Source: Ficedula albicollis
Taxonomy: Eukaryota; Chordata; Aves; Passeriformes; Muscicapidae
Assembly (NCBI RefSeq): GCF_000247815.1
Contig: NC_021677.1
Span: 63,033,374 to 63,097,373 of the forward strand
DNA length: 64,000 nucleotides
Reading direction: 5' to 3'
Position numbers and translations under genes: made by a program. This document shows, piece by piece, positions 29,219 through 41,792 of this stretch. The notes beneath the pieces were generated by a model. The model saw nothing but the letters and a program-made list of their open reading frames with translations, searched no databases and was not told the origin of the DNA. How positions within the stretch are numbered: the stretch's first letter is position 1; each line of letters starts with the position of its first letter.

Positions 29219-30474
29219 AAAAGTGTCAGAGCTCAGACCCAAGGCAGCAAGGGCAGCTCTCATCCCCCCTCATCACCCATTCCCCACTCCAAAGGCTTCT
29301 GCCGTCTGTCCCTGGAGTGTTGCTCCATCTGGAGAGGCCCAGGGTGTGCCAGGAGCTGGAAAAGTGGGGACAGAAAGGAGCAAAGCTGGGAGTGAGTCAA
29401 CGGAGATGGGAGCTGGGGAGCAGCACTCGGCGTTTTAGAAAGCCCTGCCTGTGGATTTATCCAAGCTGGGATCAAAAAACAAGGGAATGCATCTCCCCCC
29501 CTGCTGCAGGCTCAGGGAGCACAGGGAGCAGCGATTCCCCTGCCTGGAGCTTTGCTCCATTAGTGTCATCTCGGATGAGGAGGGAGAAAATGAGGATGGG
29601 AGAGGCTGGGGAATCTCGTTCCTCCAAAAGGAGCAGCCCGTGGGATGGAGGCGAATCCTGCAATCCCAGCCCTGCAGGGATGTCATTTAAAGAGCAGGGA
29701 GATGCTTTCCCAGCCCTGGGGTTTTGCTGTTTGCTATTAAGGTCTTGAAGATCTGAAAATTTTAGGATTTTTCCCTTCCTGGTGTTGTCAAAAGAAGTGA
29801 AGAGGAACTTTTCTTTGAGGTCAGAGTGGAGAAAGCAGCGCAGAGAAATTCAGGAAAACAAGATGCCCTTGGCTTCACCCCAGGCTGCTTCCTTGGATCC
29901 AGCATGCCTGAAAAAAACATGGATTCAGTCCTGAGCTCTGCTTTACTCCCACTGAAGTAATTCCAACCCCCCCAAATTGCTGCTGTCCAGCCTTGGGAAA
30001 AGGCACAGCAATCCTGGAAAAGCCTGGAGGTGGCTGAGCTGAGCAGCTCCATCCCTGTGTCCAGCCCAAGGGAGCTGGGATATTCCCTGGAATTCCTGGG
30101 AATGAGTCACTTCCCAATTCTCTGCCTCAAGGCCTGGCTGGACCGATTTAATTTACACCCTCTGCTGTCTTCTGGTTCATTTTTAACTCCTAATATTCCA
30201 AATTTCCAGCAGGAAATGAAATGGGAGACTTGGCTCCTACCTGTGCTCAGCCCTGTGTTCCCCAGGTGCCCAAATTCTTCAGGCTGCTCCAAAGGAAAGA
30301 CTCAGACTTTCAAGACATTCAGCTCATCCAGAGCTGCAGGAGTATTTGGACAAAGGTTTCAGGCTGGGATTGCTGGGCAGAGAAACCTGGGAGAAGCAGG
30401 AATTGGTTAAAAATATCTCAGTGGGTAAAAGCAGCAAACCCTGCCACCACCACTGGGAGATAATTGAAGTTAAT
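29219..30474. other. Unique non-coding sequence
   Basis: GC-moderate. Open frames on both strands overlap and have no domain. No splice-bounded exon with a recognisable product was seen. Confidence 0.5.
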
Positions 30475-30662
30475 TTTGGCTGGAATTCCCAATATCCCAC
30501 CCAAATCTCCCCTTTTCCATCTAAAAGCCATTCCCTGTGTCCTGTCCCTCCATCCCTGTCCCCAGTCCCTCTCCAGCTCTCCTGCTGCCCCTTCAGGCTC
30601 TGAGCTCTCCCTGGATCCTCCTCTTCTCCAGGTGAACATTCCCAGTTCTCCCAGTCTGGCTG
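30475..30662 (-). mobile_element. CR1 body fragment, inverted half of a head-to-head pair
   Basis: 'ggaattcccaatatcccacc', 'ccattccctgtgtcctgtcc', 'ctctgagctctccctggatc' and 'tctccaggtgaacattccca' are minus-strand CR1, lacking the 3' terminus. The next element is plus-strand CR1 3' end, so the pair looks like one insertion with an inverted 5' part. Confidence 0.88.
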
Positions 30663-30755
30663 CACTGGGATAGAGGAAAGTTTCCTTCTCCATGGCAGGG
30701 GTTGGAATGAGATGAGCTTTAAACTCTTTCCCAACCCAAACCATCCTGCAATTCC
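30663..30755 (+). mobile_element. CR1 LINE 3' end, direct half of the pair
   Basis: 'tgggatagaggaaagtttcc', 'catggcaggggttggaatga' and 'ctttcccaacccaaaccatc' are the last ~95 bases of plus-strand CR1. The region expected between the two halves (about 100 bases) is absent, as happens at junctions of retrotransposon 5' inversions. Confidence 0.85.
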
Positions 30756-30892
30756 AGGCTCAAAGCTTTTCCTTTCAAGCTGAAATCTCATTTCTGGAAC
30801 CCCTTTCCTTTAATGCTCTGGGGCAGATTTTCCAAAAAAACCCTAATTTCCACCACAAATGAAGGATTCACAGGGAACACTGCCCAAATTCC

Positions 30893-30940
30893 TTTTTTTT
30901 TTTTTTTTTTTTTTTTTTTCCCCCCCCCCCCCCCCCCCCC

Positions 30941-30971
<31 letters not shown>
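30893..30971. repeat. T27 C29 T23 compound homopolymer
   Basis: Pure T, pure C, pure T with abrupt changes. The inner C block is the only C run flanked by homopolymer on both sides. Confidence 0.95.
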
Positions 30972-31734
30972 CCCTTAAAACCTCCCCTCTCTGAGAAAAC
31001 AAGCAGCATAAAGACAATTCCCCTGGGGTGGGCTGCAGTCCTTGCTACAAGCCGGTTTTTGGTGTGAGCTTTGTTAAACCCTGCTCGTATTCTCCCTGTT
31101 TCATCATTCCCCCTGCAACTGGTACAGATCCCTTTGTCTGGCAGGAGAATTTCCACGGAAAATCAGCAACCTGCTCTGTGCCCTGGGGACATCTAAATAT
31201 AAACACCCTGGCAGGGGCTGCACTTCATTTTCTGCGAGCGTGGCCGGGCTCAAAGTGGGCTCGTTACACAAAGAGGGGACACAAATAAAGGTCAGCAGGA
31301 GCCTCCGGCTTGGAAATTGCTGGAAAAAGCAAAACACGTTCCTGAGGTTGAGGAATGATGAGGAAGGAATGAGTTGGTTTGTGTTTGTCAGGGAAATTTG
31401 TTTTTTTTTGTTTTTTTCTGGTTTTATTCTATGTTTTCCCCGCTTCCCTCAGCTCTTTTCCTCCATGAGGGAGCTGTGGGTGCTCCAGGCTGGAGAGCAA
31501 GAGTTGGACCTCATGGGATGAAAATTCCTGCCCACATCCCTGAGCCCACAGAACTCTCCCAGTTTTGGGATCCGTGGTGTGCCCAAGAATTTGCTGTGCT
31601 CAGACCTGTCCTGGCAATTTCCCAGGATATCCCCCAGAGAAATTCCCTCTGTTCACCCAGAGCGACCCCACCTGCATCCTCCAGGAGCTTATTGAATGCT
31701 TGTTTTGCTTTGCTTCGCTCACATTGAGATTTAA
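30972..31734. other. Unique non-coding sequence
   Basis: No recognised exon or transposon. T-rich stretch near 31385-31430. Confidence 0.5.
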
Positions 31735-32025
31735 AACCTCACCTGGAGAATTCTGTCCAGCTCAGAAGAGCTCAGAGCCCTTCCAGGACCTGAGGGGGCT
31801 CCAGGAGAGCTGGGGAGGGGCTGGGGACAAGGGATGGAGGGACAGGACACAGGGAATGGCTTCAAATTGGAAAAAGGGAGATTTGGGTGGGATTTTGGGA
31901 AGGAATTCCTGGCTGGGAGCCCTGGAAGTGTCCAAGGGTGGGTTGGACATTGGGGTTGGAGGAGCTGGGATGGTTTGAAGTGTCCCTGGAGGACTTTCCA
32001 TGATTTATGGCTCCTTGATTCTACA
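31735..32025 (+). mobile_element. CR1 LINE 3' region, plus strand
   Basis: 'acctcacctggagaattctg', 'gggacaagggatggagggac', 'aggaattcctggctgggagc' and 'gtccaagggtgggttggaca' lead to a degraded 3' end 'ttgattctacaattcc'. The 'aaggtcccttccaaccc' terminal block has decayed. Confidence 0.88.
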
Positions 32026-32085
32026 ATTCCAAGTTGTGCCAGTTTTACCACCCTCACTGCATCAAACGTCTTCCTCGATCTAATC

Positions 32086-32538
32086 CAATCTAATCTAATC
32101 TAATCTAATCTAATCTAATCTAATCTAATCTAATCTAATCTAATCTAATCTAATCTAATCTAATCTAATCTAATCTAATCTAATCTAATCTAATCTAATC
32201 TAATCTAATCTAATCTAATCTAATCTAATCTAATCTAATCTAATCTAATCTAATCTAATCTAATCTAATCTAATCTAATCTAATCTAATCTAATCTAATC
32301 TAATCTAATCTAATCTAATCTAATCTAATCTAATCTAATCTAATCTAATCTAATCTAATCTAATCTAATCTAATCTAATCTAATCTAATCTAATCTAATC
32401 TAATCTAATCTAATCTAATCTAATCTAATCTAATCTAATCTAATCTAATCTAATCTAATCTAATCTAATCTAATCTAATCTAATCTAATCTAATCTAATC
32501 TAATCTAATCTAATCTAATCTAATCTAATCTAATCTAA
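32086..32538. repeat. (TAATC)n pentamer array, part 1 (about 90 copies)
   Basis: Pure TAATC units after one TAATCCAATC start. Ends at 'taaccacaaccctgttttat'. Confidence 0.98.
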
Positions 32539-32570
32539 CCACAACCCTGTTTTATCTAAAACCCTTCCCA

Positions 32571-32657
32571 TCTAATCTAATCTAATCTAATCTAATCTAA
32601 TCTAATCTAATCTAATCTAATCTAATCTAATCTAATCTAATCTAATCTAATCTAATC
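32571..32657. repeat. (TAATC)n pentamer array, part 2 (about 17 copies)
   Basis: Separated from part 1 by a 32-base spacer containing 'caaccctgttttatctaaaa'. The same text, one base different, follows part 2. The end of the array and its flank have therefore been duplicated as a block. Confidence 0.97.
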
Positions 32658-32700
32658 CCAACCCTGTTTTATCTGAAACCCTTCCCACTTCCCACTGTAC

Positions 32701-34608
32701 CAACAGCTAAAAAGTTTGGCCCCCTCAGTTATTCCACCTCTAAACTCAGCTTTTAAAAGTCCTTCCTAACTCAGAACTTTTGGATCTTTTCCATTTTCTT
32801 TCCCCAGCCCTGCAGAAGTGCTGGAGGCTGCAGGGACCCAGCCCAAGGCCTGTTAAGCTCCTTCCTATGTTGAGTAGGTCAGAATTTGCATCAAAATCCC
32901 TTTTTAAGGTCAGCAAATTCACAGGACAATGGAAATGGGAAAGCTCATCCAACAGAGGAGGAACCCACGGGAGGTTTGGGAGAATCTTTGTGTAGGGGCT
33001 GATCCTCCTGCCCAATCCCAAAGGCAAAGTCAGAATTTCACGTTTTGGGGGGGTTTAATTTGGGTCACAAAGGTGCCATAATTGATGTAATTATAGTAAT
33101 AGTCAATAAAGTTTCGTGTTGATGGTCAATGTGGGGATTATTTGGGTTTATTTAATTAATAAAATGCTTAATAAAAGACTGGAAAATCCCTCCAGTTGCT
33201 GGGAATCACCGGCTAAAGCAACATTTATGATTTTCTTTCTGCTTTCTCTGCTTTCCATTTGCTTCCTCTTCTATCACCTCTCAAAAGAGTGATCAGAATT
33301 GGCTTCTCTTTGCAGTTCTGCTCTGCCAGAGTTGTGGAGATCAAAATGAGCTCAGACTTCCTTGGGAAAGAAGAGGAACACGAGATTAATTCTGCTTTTC
33401 CTGTGCTGAGCTTGTGAAAACAGCATCAGGCTCTCACTGCATCAGAGATGATAAAAAACTCCCTGGAACACAGAAAATGGTGATGAAAATCCCCTGGATG
33501 GCACAAAGAAAGGTCGAAAATCTCTGATTTTTCACGTGCCGGGTTAAATTTTGGGCTGAGAAATTCTGTTTTCTCTGATTGTGGAGCAGGCTTTGAAATC
33601 GAAGCTTTGTCCCAGTAAAAATTGCACTCCTAAATAACCAAACCTGAACTGACACCTGATTTATGCTGGTTGGAGGAATCCATCTCCCACTGGATTTTGG
33701 AGAATTTCCAGGTCCATCTCCAGCTCCTGTGGTGCAGCCACAGGATGTGGAATGAGGGGAGAGAATTGAATTTTCCATTCCCCAATTTTGGGGGAGAAGG
33801 AATCTCCCAGGTGAGGAGCCCAAATCTGACTGAGGTCACAACTGCTTTGTGGGTCCGACTGATTTCCCAACGAAATTTGGGATATTTCCTGATTAATTGG
33901 GGATTGGAAGGTGGAATTGGAGTCACTTACCAGGATGGGAAAGAATGGGATGGGATCAAAGCTACAGCTCCCTCTCTCTGGGAATTATTTGGGTGATTGA
34001 GGTGGTAAAAACATGAGAAAACATTTTCCACGTGTTGAGTACACTCGGCAAGGGATGGCTGGAATTAAAAGTGAATTTTCCAAGAATATTCCGGTGGAAT
34101 AATCAGTTTTTAATAATAAATTTAAGTTTCTCCCTGGTTTCAAGGTTCTTCCCCCAGATGTTTCATCCCATAAATTCTGTGGAAAAGCTTCATTTTCCTG
34201 CCTGTTTTGATATTCCATAATCCTTTCTCACCACAGGCAAATCTCAGAAAATCTCCCTGGCTGGGGATTCCTTTCCTTTTTAATTTTGGATTCCTGCACA
34301 AGGGTGCCCACTGACCTCTTCCTGTCTGACACTACCAACAAAAGTGAATAAGTACAATTTTTTAGATTAAAAAAATTCTGGGAGAGCCACAGCTTCTGAA
34401 AAAACAAACAAACAAAAAAACCCACAAAAAACCTAAAAAAACCCAAACAAACCACCCAAATATTTATTGAGATGCAAACCCCAAAAAATTCTTTCCAGTG
34501 TCATCCCCAATTTCTGCCTCTCAGCTTCCCAGAGCCCCTCTCATGACTGATTTCTCCTCCTCCACCTCCACAGCTCCTGCTCCTCTCTTGAAATTCCCAC
34601 CTGCTCCT
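32701..34608. other. Unique non-coding sequence
   Basis: Contains an A-rich (AAAC)-like microsatellite at about 34398-34452. No gene or transposon was recognised. Confidence 0.5.
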
Positions 34609-35004
34609 CCCATCCCATTATCCCATCCCATCCCATCCCATCCCATCCCATTATCCCATCCCATTATCCCATCCCATTATCCCATCCCATTATCCCATCC
34701 CATTATCCCATCCCATTATCCCATCCCATTATCCCATCCCATTATCCCATCCCATTATCCCATCCCATTATCCCATCCCATTATCCCATCCCATTATCCC
34801 ATCCCATTATCCCATCCCATTATCCCATCCCATTATCCCATCCCATTATCCCATCCCATTATCCCATCCCATTATCCCATCCCATTATCCCATCCCATTA
34901 TCCCATCCCATTATCCCATCCCATTATCCCATCCCATTATCCCATCCCATTATCCCATCCCATTATCCCATCCCATTATCCCATCCCATTATCCCATCCC
35001 ACCC
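34609..35004. repeat. 13-bp minisatellite ATTATCCCATCCC, about 27 copies
   Basis: A short ATCCC run (34616-34650) passes into a regular 13-base unit continuing to about 35000. The same 13-mer occurs twice at the right end of the ATCCC array at 20731-20756. The flanks are not recognisably CR1. Confidence 0.97.
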
Positions 35005-38000
35005 ACCTGCCACACTCCAAGGGTGCCTTCCCTCTGCTGGCAGCTGATCCTGAGCTTTTTTTAGGAGCAGCAGCACAGCAGCACAAATTAGTGCCCCCAG
35101 ATTCTTGCAGGAGTATCATTAAGCCTGGAAAGAAACCCCTAATTAGCGACTCGTTTGTAATTTCCCTCCTGTTGTAATGCTCTGGCAGAACTTTCCCGTC
35201 TTAAAATAAATTCACGGGGGAGGATTCAACTGGGGTTTGTCTCGGTTGGTTTTCAGGGTTATCCCTCCAGAAAGTATCAGTGAACCCAGGAAAAGTGGAT
35301 CAATTTAGGAGAAATCCCTCTGTGGTGTCCCATCCCAACAGGGAAGGGAACGAGTGGGGCTGGAAAAGGAATGATAAAAGTCAGAGGATCTGGAAAAGAT
35401 TCAGAAGTTTTATTAATAAATGATAAACTTGATGTGGAAATCGGGGTTGGATTGTCCCTGATCTCCTGGGATGAGCCCATGGAAGTGGGGTTTGGATCAA
35501 GGGTGGGGTGGACGGGGAGAGAGAGGGAGAATGGGATAAAGGAGATCTCCAGTGCTGGCTCCAGGGGATGGGATCCTGGCACCTCCCGGGTTTGGGGGCA
35601 CCTTTTAGGGATGAGTTCTCCACATCCTGGAGGAAAAATCAATTCTCGTCCCAGTTTGTTCTTGCAGACCTTCCTGGGGATGGGTGGGAGGCTCTGGGGG
35701 TTCGGGGTTGCCTCGATCCCCCTCCAGTCCATGGGAACTTCCCGACCTCATTCCTGCCCCAGAGCCAGAGCAGGGATGGCATTCCAGGAAAATTCCCAGC
35801 TCCCCATGGCCCCTTCTCCAGCCACATCCTGTTTCCCCACTGAGTATTCCCAACAATCCTCGGATGGCTCCACCCAGCTGTTTGGGACACACATCCCAGC
35901 CCACAGGGACAGAATCCCTGGGATTCCGGGATCCTACACCCAAATAAATACTCATTTGGACTTTGATGAGGGTCTTGCTCTGGAATTACCATTCCAGATA
36001 ATTTCAATGGAATTCATGGGAATGGTTTCTTCATTTTCAGCTCTCCCCTCACCTTCAGAACACACCTGCTGCAAAAAAAATTCCTTTGAAGTTCAGGAAA
36101 AGAAGGTTCTCTCTATTTCCACCTTGTGTGGATTTTCATCCCAGCTTTATTTCTAATTTTTTAACAGGAATAAGAAATATTCCAAGGCTTTCAAGCCCTA
36201 TTTCAAGGCTTTCTGCTTCCCAGGTTTCTTATTTTCCAAACCACACCGCTCTTCCGATCTCTTCTTTTCCTGCTCTCTCATGTCTAAAAAATATGGAAAT
36301 GAGGAAGCCAAGCCAATCCTTTTAGTCCAAGGTTTAAGGGTAAAACCCCTTTGCACCCGGAATTTTTAACATGGAAATTTTGGCAGGCAGGAGACATTTT
36401 CTTCTTCTCAGGAAATCAAGACATTAAATAACATCAGATATTTAAAATCCAGGTATTCAATCTCTAAAAAATTGATGAGTTTTAACAAGAGAGATTTCTT
36501 AGATCTGGGTTTTATTGCCATGGTTTGGAGAAGCCAAAGGAAAAAAATGTTCTCCAAAATTTCCTTCCTCATTCCCATTCCACAGCAAAGGAAAATCCTT
36601 GACTCTCCTCGTGCCTGATTATGGTGCCTTGAATTCCTCAGATTTTTAAGGTTTTTCCGATCTTTTTAGGGAGGTCAGATCTTGCTGATCCAATATTTTC
36701 CATGGATGAGAACTGTTGACAGCAAAAAAAAAAGTCACTGAAAAAACACAATTTCAGTAATTTCTGCGGGTGGTGGGTGGGTTATTCTGCTTTATTTTTG
36801 TGAAAGTATGTGATTATATCTGAAATAAAAAGAATATTACACATCCCTTTTTATGCCAAAGAGTGAGTAAAAAAAAAAAATCGTATCACAGTAAAAAAAA
36901 AAAAAAAAAAAAGAGAGGAAAAAAACCCCCCCCCAAAAAAAAAAAACGTAAAAAAGAAAAAAAAAAAAAAAAAGAGAGAGGAAAAAAAAGGAAAAAAATT
37001 AGAATTTTCTTAACGTCCTGCTGAACATCCTGGATTGATGAAGGGAAATGAGACAATTTATGAGATAAAATCTGCCAGTGTTTAATTTGAAATCCATAAA
37101 ATAATATGATTTTTATGTTCAGTGCTTGGTTTTAGGTAGAGGATGTGATCCCACACATCAGCACCTCCAATGAAGCTGTTCTGGAGGAAATGAGGGTTTT
37201 TCAGACAATCTCCTCTATTTTACATTTCTCTTCTGATGGAGCAGAATTCCAAAGCTCCCATCAAATGGAGGGGCCTTTTCATCCTTATTTTCTGAGTATT
37301 CCCAGAATCAATTTCTTGAATTGGGATGAAACCCAATTCAGTTGGGTTTGATTGATTTGACATTTAATTTGATTGGGATGAAACCTGGAATTAATTGTGA
37401 ATATTTGGCTTCTGAATGGAAAAGGGAGCTCAGGCTCTGGCAGCCCTGGGTGCAACAGAGCCACAATTCCAGGGAATACAAACCAGCTGACTCCCAGTTT
37501 TTATTTATTGCCTTCATCACCAAGAATCCCACACCTCAATCCCTTTTTTGAAGGAAAAAAACCTGAAAAATGTTGTGAAACATTTTTTAGATCTCTTAGT
37601 TTCTGGTACAAGCTACAAAGCACGTTGTAATTCCCTTCCCTCTGAGCTTTAAAATCAAACACTGGTAGATAACTCACATCCACAATCTTCCCACATTCCC
37701 ATGAAATCCAATTCCTTTCCATCTCTAGTTTAAAACCACAATTCATTCTGCTGGCTGAGAGGCTCTTGGAAATCCTTTAAACCAAATTTGTTGTGTAAAA
37801 CAAACCAGCCCATGAAGGCAAAAAGGGAGAGGAGAGGCCAATATTTTTATTTTCTTGGTAGCAGAGAGCTCTGTTTAAAGCTGTTTTCCCCACCACGATG
37901 GGAATTTTGGGGCTGGGGATGAAAATTCTTCATCTTTAAAAATTATTCATCTTTTTTTTTTTTGCCCCTCCCAGCATTTTCAAGCTGGAAGTCTGGGGTC

Positions 38001-38462
38001 AGGGGATGTTACTCTGCCAAGAGCTGTTCCTGTTTCTCCCCTGAGATCCCATTTTCCCTCTTTTCTCTGTTTGCTTCCAGCTCTGTGCTGAACAAACACA
38101 TACCCAGGTAAAAAAACGTCTTTTCTAACAATGAGCATGAAATGAAGAACATTTCACAGGGCTCCAACAATCACCAGCATTCCCAGGGCAGATTCCAGCC
38201 TCACTCCGTGGAAAAAGAGGAATCAAATGTCACAGAAAGGCCTCGTGAATGGCCCCGTGTTCCACAAGGCAAATATTGAATTCCCAGCATTGTCTGTGAG
38301 TAAATGCAGCTGAAACCTCTTTGATTTATCCATTGAAGCTTCGAGCTGTCGCTGCTTTGGAGTTTTTTTTGTTTTTTTTTTTTTTCCCCCACTTCTTTCT
38401 CTGGCTCTTTTTTTGGATAAATAGACAGCCAGGAAAAGTTTGGCCACAGCAGGGGAAAATGC
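35005..38462. other. Unique non-coding sequence with A-rich patches
   Basis: A-rich simple sequence at about 36868-37000, including AAAAACCCCCCCCAAAAA. About 35085-35225 lacks repeats and has TTAGCGA and TAATTA-like cores. No exon or CR1 was recognised in this 3.4 kb, the longest repeat-poor stretch of the window. Confidence 0.5.
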
Positions 38463-38622
38463 AGGTTCCAGCAGCTCCTGTTAGAAAGTGGGAAAAGGGG
38501 AAAAGGCCTCAAGTTGCACCAAGGAAGAGGAGTTGGGATATCAGGAAAAAATTCTTCGCTGGAAGTGTGGTGAAGTATTGGAGTCACCATCCCTGGAGGT
38601 GCTGAAAAACCATGGGAATATG
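38463..38622 (+). mobile_element. CR1 LINE fragment
   Basis: 'aaaggcctcaagttgcacca', 'gatatcaggaaaaaattctt' and 'gagtcaccatccctggaggt' are plus-strand CR1, in order. The sequence then jumps back to an earlier CR1 part, so a second copy begins. Confidence 0.88.
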
Positions 38623-39213
<591 letters not shown>

Positions 39214-39360
39214 AGGGGACAGCCGGGGGGGTCGGGCTCTGGGAACAGGGACAGGGACAGGAGGAGAGGGAACGGCCTCAGGCTGGGCCAGGGGAGGTTG
39301 AAATTGGATATTAGAAAGAATTTCTTCATGGAAGAGGTTGGGATAGGCTGGAATCCTTGA
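39214..39360 (+). mobile_element. Second CR1 LINE fragment, right part
   Basis: 'acggcctcaggctgggccag', 'gttgaaattggatattagaa' and 'agaatttcttcatggaagag' are CR1. Its first 75 bases (39214-39288) are the exact reverse complement of 63483-63557. Confidence 0.9.
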
Positions 39361-39500
39361 AGTCTCATCCCTGGACACCCTCCAGCCCCTCAATGTCCTT
39401 CTTGTCCTTCTTGGGATCTTGGGATCCCAGCACAAGGGACAATCAGGACAATCCCTGCCCTGCTCCTGCTCCCACAGAATTCCTGATCCAGCTGAGCAGC
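39361..39500 (-). mobile_element. CR1 LINE fragment, opposite strand
   Basis: 'caccctccagcccctcaatg', 'tccttcttgtccttcttggg', 'gggacaatcaggacaatccc' and 'ctgctcctgctcccacag' read as minus-strand CR1, abutting the previous plus-strand copy. Confidence 0.7.
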
Positions 39501-40561
<1,061 letters not shown>

Positions 40562-41619
40562 GGCACCCCTGGCTCGTGTCCAGCTGCTGTCAGTCTGTCA
40601 CAGGGATTTTGAACATCTGGATTTCTTGGAGCAGGATCAGGCACGGGGACCTCAGAAGAGCCACTAAATGCTGTCAATAATTTTGTCACTCGGTGTCAGA
40701 GGGGTTCAGGTGGCCATGACCTCCGTGGCTCTGGAAGCACAGCACTGATTTTCCATGGAGTTGTTAATAAACTCTGCTTCCCAATCCCATCGTAGGTTTA
40801 CCCCTTATCTGACCAGGAAATCTGGTTTGCTTAAAGTTAATCCTGGCTCAGCCTCGGGAAATCTTGGGATTATCAGATCCATTCTCCATTGAGCAGTGCT
40901 GTCATCACCCACAGCCAGGAAATGCTGATTTGTTTTTTCCCCTCATAATGATAAATAAGAAACTGAGTCACAGCAAATACGTTTTCTTAAAAAAAATATT
41001 TCCATCTGTAGGGAAAAATCAGAGTGCAAATGCTCAGTCTGCATCCTTAGGTGAAATGTTATTTAGGAAAAGGATTTATTTCTCACCAGCAAGACATCCC
41101 CAACATTCAAATGTAGTTAAAATAGACAAGTTCTGATATTTGATTAAGGTAAGAAATTCCCTTTATTGTACTCAGTTTATGGTTCTTCCATCACCAATAT
41201 CAGAGCAAGACAAAGTCATCCCTAAAGCCCAGAATTTCTGAATTTTGGGTGTGTGGAGATGAAGTTTTTGGGGACATAATTGATACCTGCTTATCACCCA
41301 GCTGAATAATGAGCATTTCCACACCTGTGCCATTGTGTGGCTTTGATGTGCAGGCTGTAAATTCCCAAATTAGCTCTCTGCTTTTTATCCTTTCCAAGAT
41401 TGAATTATCTATATTTAAAGGGAGCAGTGAATTAATTTTGCTTTTTGGGATTTAAGCTGCACTGCTCAGTCAGGAGCTCTCGGTAACCTTTGCTGCCTCT
41501 GCTGCTCCCTGGGTGAAAGGCCTTGGATGGTTGATGTGTTTTGACTCAATTCCAGTGCTGGAGCTTGGAAACTCTGATTTATCATCCAGACTGCCTCTGG
41601 AGCATTTGGAATTGCTGTA
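40562..41619. other. Unique non-coding sequence
   Basis: No repeat or exon was recognised. Confidence 0.5.
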
Positions 41620-41792
41620 GGATCATGGAATCATGGAATGGTTTGGGATGGAAGGACCTTAAAACTCATCCCATGTCCAACCTGGCCTTGGACACTTCCA
41701 GGGATCCAGGGGCAGCCACAGCTGCTCTGGGAATTCCATCCCACAACCTCCCCATCCTCACAGGAAAGAATTCCCTCCATATTGCCAAGTGG
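41620..41792 (-). mobile_element. CR1 LINE 3' end with tail remnant
   Basis: 'ggatcatggaatcatggaat' is a short reverse copy of the CR1 octamer tail. 'ggtttgggatggaaggacct', 'ccaacctggccttggacact' and 'gggatccaggggcagccaca' follow in order. Confidence 0.93.

Larger units (their letters stand above)
32026..32700 (-). mobile_element. Probable CR1 fragment carrying a (TAATC)n expansion
   Basis: 'gtgccagttttaccaccctc', then 'actgcatcaaacgtcttcct', then 'cgatctaatccaatctaatc' parallels minus-strand CR1 text of the form 'gtgcctcaccaccctcac', 'aagaatttcttcctaat', 'atctaatctaaatct'. After the arrays, 'ttttatctgaaacccttccc' fits the following CR1 block. Identification is by order of blocks; divergence is considerable. 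Confidence 0.6.

Noticed and set aside
31735..32700. Plus-strand CR1 followed by minus-strand CR1 as a single inverted insertion
   Set aside because: The minus-strand piece starts in mid-CR1 next to the 3' end of the plus-strand piece, which does not fit a 5' inversion. Two separate insertions are more likely.
35371..36156. 261-aa open frame on the plus strand, the longest non-repeat frame
   Set aside because: It has no recognisable domain and is overlapped by several antisense frames over 80 aa. At this GC content such a chance frame is plausible in 64 kb. No homologue was recognised.
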